A stretch of DNA of 64,000 bases from Nocardioides sp. SR21 (GTDB lineage Bacteria; Actinomycetota; Actinomycetes; Propionibacteriales; Nocardioidaceae), in contig NZ_JAKWJR010000012.1 of NCBI RefSeq assembly GCF_022761125.1, positions 62,001-126,000 of the forward strand, read 5' to 3'. The notes below the pieces were generated by a model that saw nothing but the letters and a program-made list of their open reading frames with translations, was not told the origin of the DNA and searched no databases. Shown here piece after piece: positions 7,558 through 15,758 of the stretch (the first letter of the stretch is position 1; each line of letters starts with the position of its first letter). The position numbers were made by a program, and so were the translations under genes.

Positions 7558-8244
7558 CTAGACGAACGCCCAGACCAGCAGCTCGGTCGGCACCGCGGCG
7601 GTGACCTCGAGGCCCGGGCCCCCTTGGACCTCGGGGCGGGTCACCCGGAACGCGTCGCCGTCGGAGAGCGGCTCGGCGAGGGAGAAGCGCTGCAGCGCGC
7701 CCCCGGCGACGTACACGTGCTGGCGCCGCTCCTCGGGGAGCACCACGGTGTCGCCGGGGCCGAGGCGGGCGACGAGGAAGCGCGCGCCGCCGACCGTCGC
7801 GGCCAGGGTGAGCGAGCCGGGGACGAGGTCGACCGGCGTGATCGAGTACGCCGGCGCCACGCCCGGCTCGGTCGGGGTCAGCCAGGTCTGCACGAAGCGG
7901 CACGGCCCCTCGGGCCCGGCTACCTCGGAGTGCGTGACGCCCGAGCCGGCGGACAGCACCTGCACCTCGCCGGGGCGCACGACGCCGGTGTGTCCCTCGG
8001 AGTCGGTGTGGTGGAGCGAGCCGGACAGCACCCAGGTGACGATGTCGACGTCGCGGTGCGGGTGCTCGTCGAAGCCGACCCCGCTGGCGAGGTGGTGGTC
8101 GTCGTGGCAGACGATCGGGCCGAAGCGCAGGTTCTCCGGGTCGTACTGGTCACCGAACGAGAATGAGTGTCGGGTGAAATATCCCGGAGTGCGGGTGAGG
8201 TGGCGTTCAGTTCCCCGGCGGATCTCGACTGTCACCTGCATCAT
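7558..8244 (-). CDS. Pirin family protein
   Basis: 228-aa bicupin. The N-terminal cupin carries the metal-site pattern DEHPHRDVDIVTWVLSG followed by GSGVTHSEVAGP. That His set (HPH, then later H and E) is the Fe-binding pattern of pirins, some of which have quercetinase activity; others are redox-sensing cofactors. A degenerate second cupin follows. The start is ATG 8244 or the adjacent ATG 8241. The gene is divergent from the glycosidase gene with almost no spacer, so its promoter must lie inside that coding sequence. No strong -10 is visible. Confidence 0.87.
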   Translation of the reverse strand: MMQVTVEIRRGTERHLTRTPGYFTRHSFSFGDQYDPENLRFGPIVCHDDHHLASGVGFDEHPHRDVDIVTWVLSGSLHHTDSEGHTGVVRPGEVQVLSAGSGVTHSEVAGPEGPCRFVQTWLTPTEPGVAPAYSITPVDLVPGSLTLAATVGGARFLVARLGPGDTVVLPEERRQHVYVAGGALQRFSLAEPLSDGDAFRVTRPEVQGGPGLEVTAAVPTELLVWAFV

Positions 8245-8251
8245 TGTGCCC

Positions 8252-9613
8252 GTGCCAGACCCTGCCTCGGACCAGTCCCTCCCCCAGCTCCCGCCCGGCT
8301 TCCGCTTCGGGACCAGCACCGCGTCGTACCAGATCGAGGGCGCTGCCCGAGACCACGGCAAGGGCCTCAGCATCTGGGACACCTTCACCGCCCAGGAGGG
8401 GCGGATCCTCGACAAGTCCACCGGCGACGTGGCGTGCGACCACTACCACCGGTACGCCGAGGACGTCGCGCTGATGAAGCGCCTGGGCGCGGGGGGCTAC
8501 CGGTTCTCGTTCGCGTGGCCACGGATCCAGCCCGACGGGCGCGGCCCGGCCAACGCCGCCGGTCTCGACTTCTACGACCGGCTCATCGACGAGCTGCTCG
8601 CGAACGACGTGCAGCCGATGGCGACGCTCTACCACTGGGACCTGCCGCAGGCGCTCGAGGACGACGGCGGCTGGCTGAACCGCGCGACCGTCGACCGGTT
8701 CGCCGACTACGCCGCGATCCTCGGGGAGAGGTTCGCCGACCGGGTCGAGCACTGGATCCCGGTCAACGAGCCGAACGTCGTGATGATGATGGGCTACGCG
8801 ATCGGCATGCACGCGCCGGGCAAGACGCTGATGTTCGACGCGATGCCGGCCGCCCACCACCTGCTGCTCGGCCACGGCCGGGCCGCGATCGCGCTGCGCG
8901 AGGCCGGCGCGAGCAGCATCGGCAGCGCCAACAACCACGCCCCGATGTGGCCGGCGTCCGACGACGAGGCCGACGTCGGCGCGTCCAAGCTGTTCGACGC
9001 GCTCTGGAACGGCATGTTCATGGAGCCGATGCTGCTGGGCCGCTACCCCGTCGACCTGCAGCCGCTGCTCGAGGAGATCGTGCAGGAGGGCGACATGGCG
9101 ATGATCCGCCAGCCGCTCGACTTCTACGGGGTCAACTACTACAACCCGTTCCGCATCGGCGCCGCCGCCGAGGACGCGGAGATGCCGTTCGAGTTCCGCG
9201 AGCTGCTCGGCTACCCGACCACCGACTTCGGCTGGCCGGTCGTGCCGGACGCGCTGCGCGAGATGCTGATCACGATGCGCGCCCGCTACCGCGCCGCACT
9301 GCCGCCGATCCACATCACCGAGTCCGGCTGCGCCTACAACATGGGCCCGGACGAGAACGGCGTGGTCGACGACCAGGCCCGCATCGACTACCACGACGCG
9401 CACCTGCGCGCGGTGGCGACGGCGTGCCAGCGCGGGGTCGACGTACGCGGCTACTACGCGTGGTCGCTCATGGACAACTTCGAGTGGTCCGAGGGCTACA
9501 CGCAGCGCTTCGGCCTCGTGCACATCGACTACGACTCCCAGGTGCGGACGCCGAAGCGGTCGTTCCACTGGTACGCCGACGTGATCGCGGCGCAGATGAA
9601 CTCGCTGGGCTGA
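8252..9613 (+). CDS. Glycoside hydrolase family 1, beta-glucosidase-like
   Basis: 453-aa cytosolic retaining beta-glycosidase (GH1). Its start is GFRFGTSTASYQIEGA; the acid/base Glu is in VNEPN (~173) and the nucleophile Glu in ITESG (~357), where many family members have ITENG. The aglycone/substrate motif YYAWSLMDNFEWSEGY is intact near residue 405. No signal peptide, so it acts on imported beta-glucosides. Two in-frame GTG codons (8246, 8252) could start it; 8252 is preferred because CATCAT, a weak NANNNT -10, lies 7 nt upstream. A strong terminator follows. Confidence 0.92.
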   Translation: MPDPASDQSLPQLPPGFRFGTSTASYQIEGAARDHGKGLSIWDTFTAQEGRILDKSTGDVACDHYHRYAEDVALMKRLGAGGYRFSFAWPRIQPDGRGPANAAGLDFYDRLIDELLANDVQPMATLYHWDLPQALEDDGGWLNRATVDRFADYAAILGERFADRVEHWIPVNEPNVVMMMGYAIGMHAPGKTLMFDAMPAAHHLLLGHGRAAIALREAGASSIGSANNHAPMWPASDDEADVGASKLFDALWNGMFMEPMLLGRYPVDLQPLLEEIVQEGDMAMIRQPLDFYGVNYYNPFRIGAAAEDAEMPFEFRELLGYPTTDFGWPVVPDALREMLITMRARYRAALPPIHITESGCAYNMGPDENGVVDDQARIDYHDAHLRAVATACQRGVDVRGYYAWSLMDNFEWSEGYTQRFGLVHIDYDSQVRTPKRSFHWYADVIAAQMNSLG

Positions 9614-9620
9614 GCGGGAG

Positions 9621-9654
9621 CGGGTCGTCCGCCACGCGAGAGGCGGACGACCCG
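9621..9654. terminator. Bidirectional terminator hairpin
   Basis: A perfect 13-bp stem (CGGGTCGTCCGCC / GGCGGACGACCCG) with an 8-nt loop fills the gap between the convergent stops of the GH1 and sulfotransferase genes. Confidence 0.85.
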
Positions 9655-9655
9655 A

Positions 9656-10309
9656 TCACACCGAGTGCCGGACGGCCATGGTCTCGCGCACGGAAGCCTC
9701 GTCGAACGGCTCACCGAGCCACTCGAACATCCCGCGCAGCACGCCCGGGTCGGCGACGTAGTCGTCGTAGTGGACGCGGTACGCCGCATCGCCCAGGGAG
9801 TCCGCGAGGGCGAGGATGCGTCGCTCGACGTCGGCGAGGTGCTCGGACTTGTCGTCGCCCTCGGCCCACCACTTGCTCTTGAGCACGTCCTCGTGGTTGC
9901 GGGTGTTGACGAGGAACCGCGCCCCGGGGAAGACCTGCTGCAGCCAGGCGACGTACTCCTCGAGGTCCGGCCGGTACCACCGGATCTCCTTGAAGCCGGT
10001 GACCCGGGTGTCCTCGTCGGGCCGCAGCACGGTGTCGGACGCGAGCCGCCGGATCTGCCGGATCGACCGCTCGGGCGGGAAGCCGGCGATGCCGTAGAAC
10101 GGGTGCGTCGGCTGCCGGACCCGGCGCCTCGGGACGCGACTGCTCTCGGCGAGCATCGTGCTGTGGAACCGGTAGAGGTGGTGCAGCGCGTCCCGGTTCT
10201 CGCCGCGGATCAGGTAGCCCGGGATCGTGTTGAGCACGCCCATCAGCAGCGTGGAGCCGGACCGGCCGTAGGTGACCATGAAGAGGTAGTCCAGGTCACG
10301 CTGCGGCAT
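9656..10309 (-). CDS. Sulfotransferase family protein
   Basis: 217-aa PAPS-dependent sulfotransferase-like protein. The 5'-phosphosulfate loop is YGRSGSTLLMGVLN (~15-28), and the 3'-phosphate region is RFLVNTRNHEDVLKSKWW. It is short compared with 250-300 aa relatives but has both cofactor elements and a C-terminal FEWLGEPFD motif typical of Stf-type enzymes. It is divergent from a methyltransferase/glycosyltransferase operon with overlapping promoters, so it probably sulfates the glycan or lipid made there. ATG 10309 is leaderless: TAGGGT lies 7 nt upstream. Confidence 0.85.
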   Translation of the reverse strand: MPQRDLDYLFMVTYGRSGSTLLMGVLNTIPGYLIRGENRDALHHLYRFHSTMLAESSRVPRRRVRQPTHPFYGIAGFPPERSIRQIRRLASDTVLRPDEDTRVTGFKEIRWYRPDLEEYVAWLQQVFPGARFLVNTRNHEDVLKSKWWAEGDDKSEHLADVERRILALADSLGDAAYRVHYDDYVADPGVLRGMFEWLGEPFDEASVRETMAVRHSV

Positions 10310-10316
10310 GGCACAC

Positions 10317-10326
10317 ACCCTAGAGT
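10317..10326. promoter_or_regulatory. Overlapping divergent leaderless promoters
   Basis: The 10-bp string ACCCTAGAGT holds two -10 elements sharing the central TA. TAGGGT on the minus strand (10322-10317) is 7 nt before the sulfotransferase ATG; TAGAGT on the plus strand (10321-10326) is 7 nt before the methyltransferase ATG. Only one polymerase can melt the site at a time, so the two genes should compete. Confidence 0.75.
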
Positions 10327-10333
10327 GACCGCC

Positions 10334-11257
10334 ATGTCTGCCCGCCTCCGGCTCGTCGCCGCTGCCCTCGCCGTCGTCCTGGTGGCGGTGCCGATCGTCT
10401 TCGGCCTGGTGGACGGTACGACGGGCACGCTGGTCGGGCTCGCGTTCTCGATGCTCGCGGTGCTGGTGACCGGGTCGGCGTACGCCGTCCTCAAGCTGGT
10501 CGACCGGCACATCGCGCAGGCCGAGCGCCGGCTCCGCAAGGAGATCCGGATGCGGCCGAAGGCGCAGCAGCCCAAGCCGGTGAAGCTGCCCAAGGGCCTG
10601 GTCACCGTCGCGCACCTGAAGAAGGAGCGCGACTTCCACGCCAAGCGGACCCAGGACATCGTGAACCTGTTCTCGATGGTGCCGATCACGTCCGGCATCC
10701 CGCCGCTCGGCCTGTGGACCGCGTCCGCCGACCTGCTCGTCGAGCTCGTCGACCGGCTCGTCACCGAGCGCCCGGCCACCGTGGTCGAGGGCGGCAGCGG
10801 CGTCTCGACGGTGGTGATGGCGCTGGCCGCCAAGGAGCACGGGATCCCGGTGAAGATCGTCGCGCTCGAGGCCCAGCCGGTCTGGGCCGAGCACACCCGC
10901 GCGATGCTGGCGCGGCACGGGGTGGCGGAGTATGCCGAGGTCCGGCTCGCGCCGCTCGCGCGCACGTCGATCGCCGAGCACGAGACGCCCTGGTACGACG
11001 AGGGGGCGATCGCCGACCTCAGCGGCATCGGCCTGCTGCTGGTGGACGGCCCGCCCGAGGGGACCGGCGAGCGGGCGCGGTACCCGATGGTGCCGCTGCT
11101 CAAGGACAAGCTCGCGGACCGCTGCACGATCCTCGTCGACGACACCGGCCGGCCCAGCGACGCCGACGTGGTCGAGCGCTGGAAGCCGCTCCTCCCCGAC
11201 TTCGACTTCGAGGTCCTCCACCTGGACAAGGGTGCCGCGCTCCTCACCCGGAAGTGA
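10334..11257 (+). CDS. Membrane-anchored class I SAM-dependent methyltransferase
   Basis: 307-aa protein with two N-terminal membrane segments (~4-26 and ~32-55), a basic linker rich in Lys/Arg/Gln, then a Methyltransf_24-like Rossmann domain. VVEGGSGVSTVVMALAA (~154-170) is the SAM loop, and LLLVDGPPEGTG is the motif IV-like segment. Family members methylate sugars or small molecules; attached to the membrane beside glycosyltransferases it probably O-methylates a surface glycan. First gene of a four-gene operon; the next gene starts 4 nt after its stop. ATG 10334 has TAGAGT 7 nt upstream. Confidence 0.82.
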   Translation: MSARLRLVAAALAVVLVAVPIVFGLVDGTTGTLVGLAFSMLAVLVTGSAYAVLKLVDRHIAQAERRLRKEIRMRPKAQQPKPVKLPKGLVTVAHLKKERDFHAKRTQDIVNLFSMVPITSGIPPLGLWTASADLLVELVDRLVTERPATVVEGGSGVSTVVMALAAKEHGIPVKIVALEAQPVWAEHTRAMLARHGVAEYAEVRLAPLARTSIAEHETPWYDEGAIADLSGIGLLLVDGPPEGTGERARYPMVPLLKDKLADRCTILVDDTGRPSDADVVERWKPLLPDFDFEVLHLDKGAALLTRK

Positions 11258-11261
11258 GCCC

Positions 11262-12854
11262 GTGCTCGCCGACCTGAAGACCCCCGCCCTGGTGCTGTCC
11301 GGCCCCGGGCTCGACCTCGGCCCGGTCCCGGACGGCGTCACCGTCGCGCGGCTCGGTGACCCCGGTGACCCCGGTGACCCCGGTGACCCGGTCCCGGTCG
11401 AGGGGCGGTGGACCAGCGTGCTGCTCGCCGTCGCCGACGAGACCGCGCTGCGCCAGGTCGTCTCCGTGCTGCCGGACCTCGGCCGCGCCAAGCACGTCGG
11501 GTGCCACCTGGCCTCGGCGCAGGGCCCGGTCACCACGGTGCTCCGGCCCGAGTGGCCGCCGCTCGCGAGCCTCGAGGCCGACGCCGGGCTGACCCGGCTG
11601 ACGTTCCGCCGGCCCGCGCCGGTCGCCCCGGTGCTGGTCGAGCTGGCCCGGCACACCGGCACCCCCGCGCCCTCCGGCAACCACGGGCTCGTGGTCTCCG
11701 GCATCGACGTGCCGATGGACCCGACCGCGGTGACCGACGAGGTCCCGGCTGCGGTGGTGACGTCGGCGCCCCAGCAGTCCGAGGTCCTCGGCGGCCCGCC
11801 GGTCGTCCTCGACCCGGGCATGGGCCCGCTGGACGAGGCGCTGCTCAACCCGGTCGGCTTCCGCCGCGACTGGGACCGGGGTCCGGTCCCGCTGCCGGCC
11901 GGCGAGCCCACCCCCGCGATGGTCGCCGCCCTGCGGGACGCCCAGGCGGTGGTCGTCCCGGCCGGCGCCGACCTCCGGACCGTCGCGGGCCTCGCGATGG
12001 CCGGGGTGCCGCTCGTCGGCGACGGGTTCGACGAGGTGGAGCTCGACGACCCGCTGCGCCGCGAGGAGCACTCGGTGCGAGTACGCCGCGCGGCGCTGCG
12101 CGAGTACTCCTCGCTGGGCTGGCGCCGGCGCGTCGGTGCCGCGACCGGCGTGCGCGTCGCGGCGTACCCCTCGGTGAGCGTGCTGCTGCCCACGCGGCGG
12201 CCCGAGCAGCTGGAGTTCGCGCTGCGGCAGGTCGCCCGGCAGCGGGGTGCCGAGCTCGAGCTGGTGCTGGCGACCCACGGCTTCGAGGCCGACCCCGGGC
12301 TGGTCCGCGAGCACCTCGGCGACCGGCCGCACACGCTGCTGCCGATGCCGGCCGAGACGATCTTCGGCGACGTGCTGCGCGCGGCGACCGACGCGGCCGC
12401 CGGTGACGTGGTCGTGAAGATGGACGACGACGACTGGTACGGCCCCGACGTGATCGCGGACCTCCTGCTCGCGCGGCACTACTCCGGCGCGGAGCTGGTC
12501 GGGATGCCCGCCGAGCTCGTCTACCTTGAGCCGATCCGCACCACCGTGCGCCGGCGCGGACCGAGCGAGAACTTCGGCGCGGTCGTCGCCGGCGGGACGA
12601 TGACGATCGACCGGGCGCTGCTGCGCGCGGTCGGTGGCTTCCGGTCCGTGCCGCGCCATGTCGACGCGCGGCTGCTCGACGACGTCCGGGCGGCGGGTGG
12701 CAGCGTCTACCGCACCCAGGGTCTCGGGTACGTGCTCCGGCGTACCGCCGACGGCCACACCTGGGACACCGGTCTCGGCTACTTCCTGACCCGCGCCAGC
12801 CTGGCCGCGCAGTGGCGCGGCTTCCGCCCCAGTCACCTGCTGGAGGACTCATGA
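11262..12854 (+). CDS. GT2-type glycosyltransferase with long N-terminal extension (paralogue of 14391 gene)
   Basis: 530 aa. Residues ~1-300 form an extension of unknown fold, shared in part with the downstream paralogue (NPVGFRRDWDRG, LAMAGVPLVGDGFDEVELDD, REEHSVRVRRAAL). The GT-A domain follows: VSVLLPTRRPEQLEFALRQV, then the metal/nucleotide-sugar motif KMDDDDWYGPDV (~386-397), then VAGGTMTIDRALLRAVGGF. The start is GTG 11262. Four in-frame 9-bp repeats encode GDPGDPGDPGDP near residues 32-43. ATGA overlap with the next gene. The acceptor and sugar are unknown; a cell-surface polysaccharide is inferred from neighbours. Confidence 0.8.
   Translation: MLADLKTPALVLSGPGLDLGPVPDGVTVARLGDPGDPGDPGDPVPVEGRWTSVLLAVADETALRQVVSVLPDLGRAKHVGCHLASAQGPVTTVLRPEWPPLASLEADAGLTRLTFRRPAPVAPVLVELARHTGTPAPSGNHGLVVSGIDVPMDPTAVTDEVPAAVVTSAPQQSEVLGGPPVVLDPGMGPLDEALLNPVGFRRDWDRGPVPLPAGEPTPAMVAALRDAQAVVVPAGADLRTVAGLAMAGVPLVGDGFDEVELDDPLRREEHSVRVRRAALREYSSLGWRRRVGAATGVRVAAYPSVSVLLPTRRPEQLEFALRQVARQRGAELELVLATHGFEADPGLVREHLGDRPHTLLPMPAETIFGDVLRAATDAAAGDVVVKMDDDDWYGPDVIADLLLARHYSGAELVGMPAELVYLEPIRTTVRRRGPSENFGAVVAGGTMTIDRALLRAVGGFRSVPRHVDARLLDDVRAAGGSVYRTQGLGYVLRRTADGHTWDTGLGYFLTRASLAAQWRGFRPSHLLEDS
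11355..11390 (+). repeat. Four 9-bp tandem repeats inside glycosyltransferase gene
   Basis: GGTGACCCC is repeated four times (last copy ends CCG) and encodes (Gly-Asp-Pro)4. The period is a multiple of three, so copy-number change would alter linker length without a frameshift. Confidence 0.9.
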
Positions 12855-14398
12855 ACCAGCCCCGCGTCCGCCGCAACGACTGGGGCACCCTCGACGCGCC
12901 CGCGATCGGGTCGTGGAAGCCCTCGCTCACGGTGTCGGTGGTGATCCCGGCGTACGGCGCGCAGCGGCTGCTGCCGTACGTGCTCGCCGGCCTGGCCGCG
13001 CAGACCTACCCCGCGCACCTGCTCGAGGTCGTGGTCGCCGACGACGACCCGCGCAAGCCGCTGGAGCTGCCGGAGGTGCGCCCGGAGCGCACCCGCATCG
13101 TCCGGGTCGAGGAGGGCTGGGGCCGTGCGAACGCCTGCCACACCGGCGCGCTCGCGTCCGACGGCCAGGTCATCCACTGGCTCGACGCCGACATGCTGGT
13201 CGAGCCCGACGAGGTCGAGGCGCAGGCCCGCTGGCACCACCTCATCGACCACGCGGTCGTGCTCGGCCACAAGTGGTTCGTGGATCCCGCGCCGCTGCTG
13301 GCGACGTCCCCGGACGGCCCGCTCCACGACGTCTTCGCCGGCGTCGAGAAGGAGCGGCACTGGGTCGAGGACGTCTGGGACAAGACCGACGACCTGCGTG
13401 CGGCCGGCCCGCGCGCGCTGCGGACCCACGTCGGCGCGACGGCGTCGCTGCGGCGGTCGTTGTACGAGGAGTCCGGCGGCATGGACACGAGCCTGCGGCT
13501 CGGCGAGGACATCGACCTCGGCTACCGGCTGGCCGAGCAGGGCGCGGTGTTCGTCGCCGACCGCCAGGCGCGCAGCTGGCACCTCGGCCGCTCGCACCAG
13601 CAGCACCGGCAGGACGACGTCAACGACTACAACCAGCCGTTCCTCACCGACCGGGTGCCGGACCTGCAGCCGCAGCGCCGCCGCGGCCGGCTCTACACGG
13701 TGCCGTACCTCGAGGTCGTGCTCGACACCCGCGGGCAGGACCACCGCAGCGTCCAGGCGGTCGTCGACTCCGTGCTCGCCTCGACCCTCGCCGACCTGTC
13801 GGTGAGCCTGCTCGGCGACTGGTCCGGGATCGGTGAGGAGCGGATCTCGCCGCTCGACGACCCGCAGAAGAGCGCCCGGCTGGTGCGCGCGTCGTACGCC
13901 GGGGACCCGCGGGTGCACCTGGTCAAGGAGGCCGGTCCGCGCCGGCGCCAGTTCCGGCTCACGCTGGGGAGCGCCGGCTGGGCGCCGGGCCCGGAGACGC
14001 TGGCGAACCTCGTGATGCACCTGGAGCGCACCCACCACGGGCTGCGCCAGGTGATGATGCCGGACGGCACGTCCGCCCGGCTCGAGCGCAGCGCGGCCGT
14101 CGCCCGCGCCCGCCGGGTCGCGCGCCCGGGAGAGGACCTCGACGACGTGGTCGACGAGCTGTTCGGCAGCTGGTGGGTGGAGGCCGGCGACGCGGGCTTC
14201 GAGCCCAGCGCGACGATCAAGCGGCCGCGGCTGCGCGGCACCGCCGGGCCTGCGCAGGACCCGGCCGCCTCCTGGGTCGAGCTCGGCCAGGCGCCCGCGC
14301 CCCAGGCCAAGCCCAGGAAGAAGGCCGCCGCTCCGACTCCAGCTCCCGCTCCGCGCTCGTTGAAGGACCGGGTGCGCTCCCGGCTGCGCCGTGGCTGA
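12851..14398 (+). CDS. Glycosyltransferase family 2
   Basis: 515 aa. The N-terminal GT-A domain begins SLTVSVVIPAYGAQRLLPYV (~25-44), has the DXD-type motif HWLDADMLVEPDE (~109-121) and the late GEDIDLGYRLAEQG (~218-231), where the acidic pair is the usual catalytic base region. The ~200-residue C-terminal part is of unknown fold and ends in a Lys/Arg/Pro/Ala-rich tail, perhaps contacting membrane or cell wall. Starts inside the stop of the preceding glycosyltransferase (ATGA) and overlaps the next gene by 8 bp, so the three are made together. No membrane segments are seen. Confidence 0.87.
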   Translation: MNQPRVRRNDWGTLDAPAIGSWKPSLTVSVVIPAYGAQRLLPYVLAGLAAQTYPAHLLEVVVADDDPRKPLELPEVRPERTRIVRVEEGWGRANACHTGALASDGQVIHWLDADMLVEPDEVEAQARWHHLIDHAVVLGHKWFVDPAPLLATSPDGPLHDVFAGVEKERHWVEDVWDKTDDLRAAGPRALRTHVGATASLRRSLYEESGGMDTSLRLGEDIDLGYRLAEQGAVFVADRQARSWHLGRSHQQHRQDDVNDYNQPFLTDRVPDLQPQRRRGRLYTVPYLEVVLDTRGQDHRSVQAVVDSVLASTLADLSVSLLGDWSGIGEERISPLDDPQKSARLVRASYAGDPRVHLVKEAGPRRRQFRLTLGSAGWAPGPETLANLVMHLERTHHGLRQVMMPDGTSARLERSAAVARARRVARPGEDLDDVVDELFGSWWVEAGDAGFEPSATIKRPRLRGTAGPAQDPAASWVELGQAPAPQAKPRKKAAAPTPAPAPRSLKDRVRSRLRRG

Positions 14399-15662
14399 GC
14401 CCTTCGAGGTCCGGGTCGCCGACCTCGCCGCCCTCCGGTCGTACGCCGGCGACGGCGACGTACGCGCCGACGCGGTGCGGCTCGTGGTCGAGACCGCGTC
14501 GGCGTCGTTGTCGCTGGTGCCGCGGCCCGAGTGGCCGGCGCTCGTGTCGCTGCGGTCGCGCCGTGCGGGCGACGGCGTGGTGCTGGTGGCGCGGTTCAAG
14601 CGGCCGGTGCCGGTCGCGGACGTGGTCGCCGAGGTCGGGCGCCAGGCGGTGTGGCCGTCGGTCGTCGCCCGCCGCCCGGACCGCCTCGACGAGCGGGTCT
14701 TCAACCCGATCGGCTTCCGCCCCGCCTGGGAGCGCGGCGTCGTCGACCTGCCGCCCGGCCCGCCGACGCCCGAGCTGGTCGCCTCGCTGCGTGACGCCCA
14801 GGGCGTGCTGGTCTCGGCACCTTCTCCCACGGTCGACGCGCTGGCGATGGCCGGGGTGCCGCTGGTCGGCGCGGGCTACGGCGAGGTGGACCTCGACGAC
14901 CCGCTCGCGCGCGAGGAGCACAGCCTCGTCGTGCGCCGGGCCGCCTTGGACGCGCACGGATCGATCGACTGGCAGCGGTCGGTGTCGGTGGTGCTGGCCA
15001 CCCGGCGACCGGAACAGCTCGACTTCGCGCTCGCGCAGGTCGCCCGGCAGCGGGGAGTGGACTCACTCGAGCTGGTGCTGGCGCCGCACGGGTTCTCGCC
15101 CGACCCGGCCGCGGTCCGCGCCGCGGTGCCGAACGCGTCCGTGCGCGTCGTACCGGCTGAGGCGGACGCGTTCTTCGGCGACGTCCTCAATGCCGCGGCG
15201 ACCGCGGCGGACGGCGACGTGATCCTCAAGATGGACGACGACGACTGGTACGCCCCCGACGTGGTCGCCGACCTGCTCCGCGCCCGTGCCTACAGCGGGG
15301 CCGAGCTGGTCGGGATGCCCGCGGAGTTCCACTACCTCGCGCCGCTGGACCTCACCGTGAAGCGCGGCCACCAGACCGAGTTCTACGCGAAGTTCGTCGC
15401 CGGCGGCACGATGATGCTCGACCGCGAGGTGCTGCGGTCGGTCGGTGGGTTCCGGAGGGTGCGGAAGTTCGTCGACGCGCAGCTGCTCGCCGCCGTCACC
15501 GCCGCCGGCGGGGCGGTCTACCGCACCCATGGCCTCGGCTACCTGCTGCGCCGCAACGAGTCCGGCCACACCTGGCAGGTCGACATGGACTACCTGCTCG
15601 ACCCGTCCCGCGTCGAGCGCACCTGGGAGGGGCTCACGCCCTCCCGGCTGATGGAGCTGTAG
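14391..15662 (+). CDS. GT2-type glycosyltransferase (paralogue of 11262 gene)
   Basis: 423 aa. Clear homologue of the gene at 11262 along most of its length: FNPIGFRPAWERGVVDLP, MAGVPLVGAGYGEVDLDDPL, VSVVLATRRPEQLDFALAQV, KMDDDDWYAPDVVADL (~280-295) and FVAGGTMMLDREVLRSVGGF. It lacks the Gly-Asp-Pro linker and about 100 residues of the N-terminal extension. GTG 14391 overlaps the previous stop by 8 bp. The two paralogues flank an unrelated GT2, suggesting local duplication and specialisation for two successive linkages of one glycan. Last gene of the operon, followed by palindromic terminator-like sequences. Confidence 0.83.
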   Translation: MAEPFEVRVADLAALRSYAGDGDVRADAVRLVVETASASLSLVPRPEWPALVSLRSRRAGDGVVLVARFKRPVPVADVVAEVGRQAVWPSVVARRPDRLDERVFNPIGFRPAWERGVVDLPPGPPTPELVASLRDAQGVLVSAPSPTVDALAMAGVPLVGAGYGEVDLDDPLAREEHSLVVRRAALDAHGSIDWQRSVSVVLATRRPEQLDFALAQVARQRGVDSLELVLAPHGFSPDPAAVRAAVPNASVRVVPAEADAFFGDVLNAAATAADGDVILKMDDDDWYAPDVVADLLRARAYSGAELVGMPAEFHYLAPLDLTVKRGHQTEFYAKFVAGGTMMLDREVLRSVGGFRRVRKFVDAQLLAAVTAAGGAVYRTHGLGYLLRRNESGHTWQVDMDYLLDPSRVERTWEGLTPSRLMEL

Positions 15663-15673
15663 CCGGTGTCGGA

Positions 15674-15693
15674 ATCACCGGTGCACCGGTGAT
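15674..15693. terminator. 20-bp perfect palindrome at convergent gene ends
   Basis: ATCACCGGTGCACCGGTGAT is its own reverse complement. It lies 12 bp after the glycosyltransferase stop and contains two CCGGTG units. It could be a cruciform or hairpin terminator, or a protein site, together with the related hairpin at 15734. Confidence 0.6.
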
Positions 15694-15733
15694 CCCGTCA
15701 CTTCTCAGGCGTTGCAACACCCAGGAAGTGCCA

Positions 15734-15757
15734 GTTTCACCGGTGAACCGGTGAAAC
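15734..15757. terminator. Hairpin terminator before ugd stop
   Basis: GTTTCACCGG and CCGGTGAAAC form a perfect 10-bp stem around TGAA, one base before the minus-strand stop at 15759. On the minus strand it follows ugd; on the plus strand it follows the glycosyltransferase operon. It shares the CACCGGTG core with the palindrome at 15674. Confidence 0.65.
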
Positions 15758-15758
15758 C

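Noticed and set aside
12833..14830. Long antisense frames across the glycosyltransferases, and similar ones at 4961-6439, 8207-9568 and 43639-45645
   Set aside because: High-GC shadows of well-supported genes; no domains, no ribosome sites, biased codon positions on the wrong strand.
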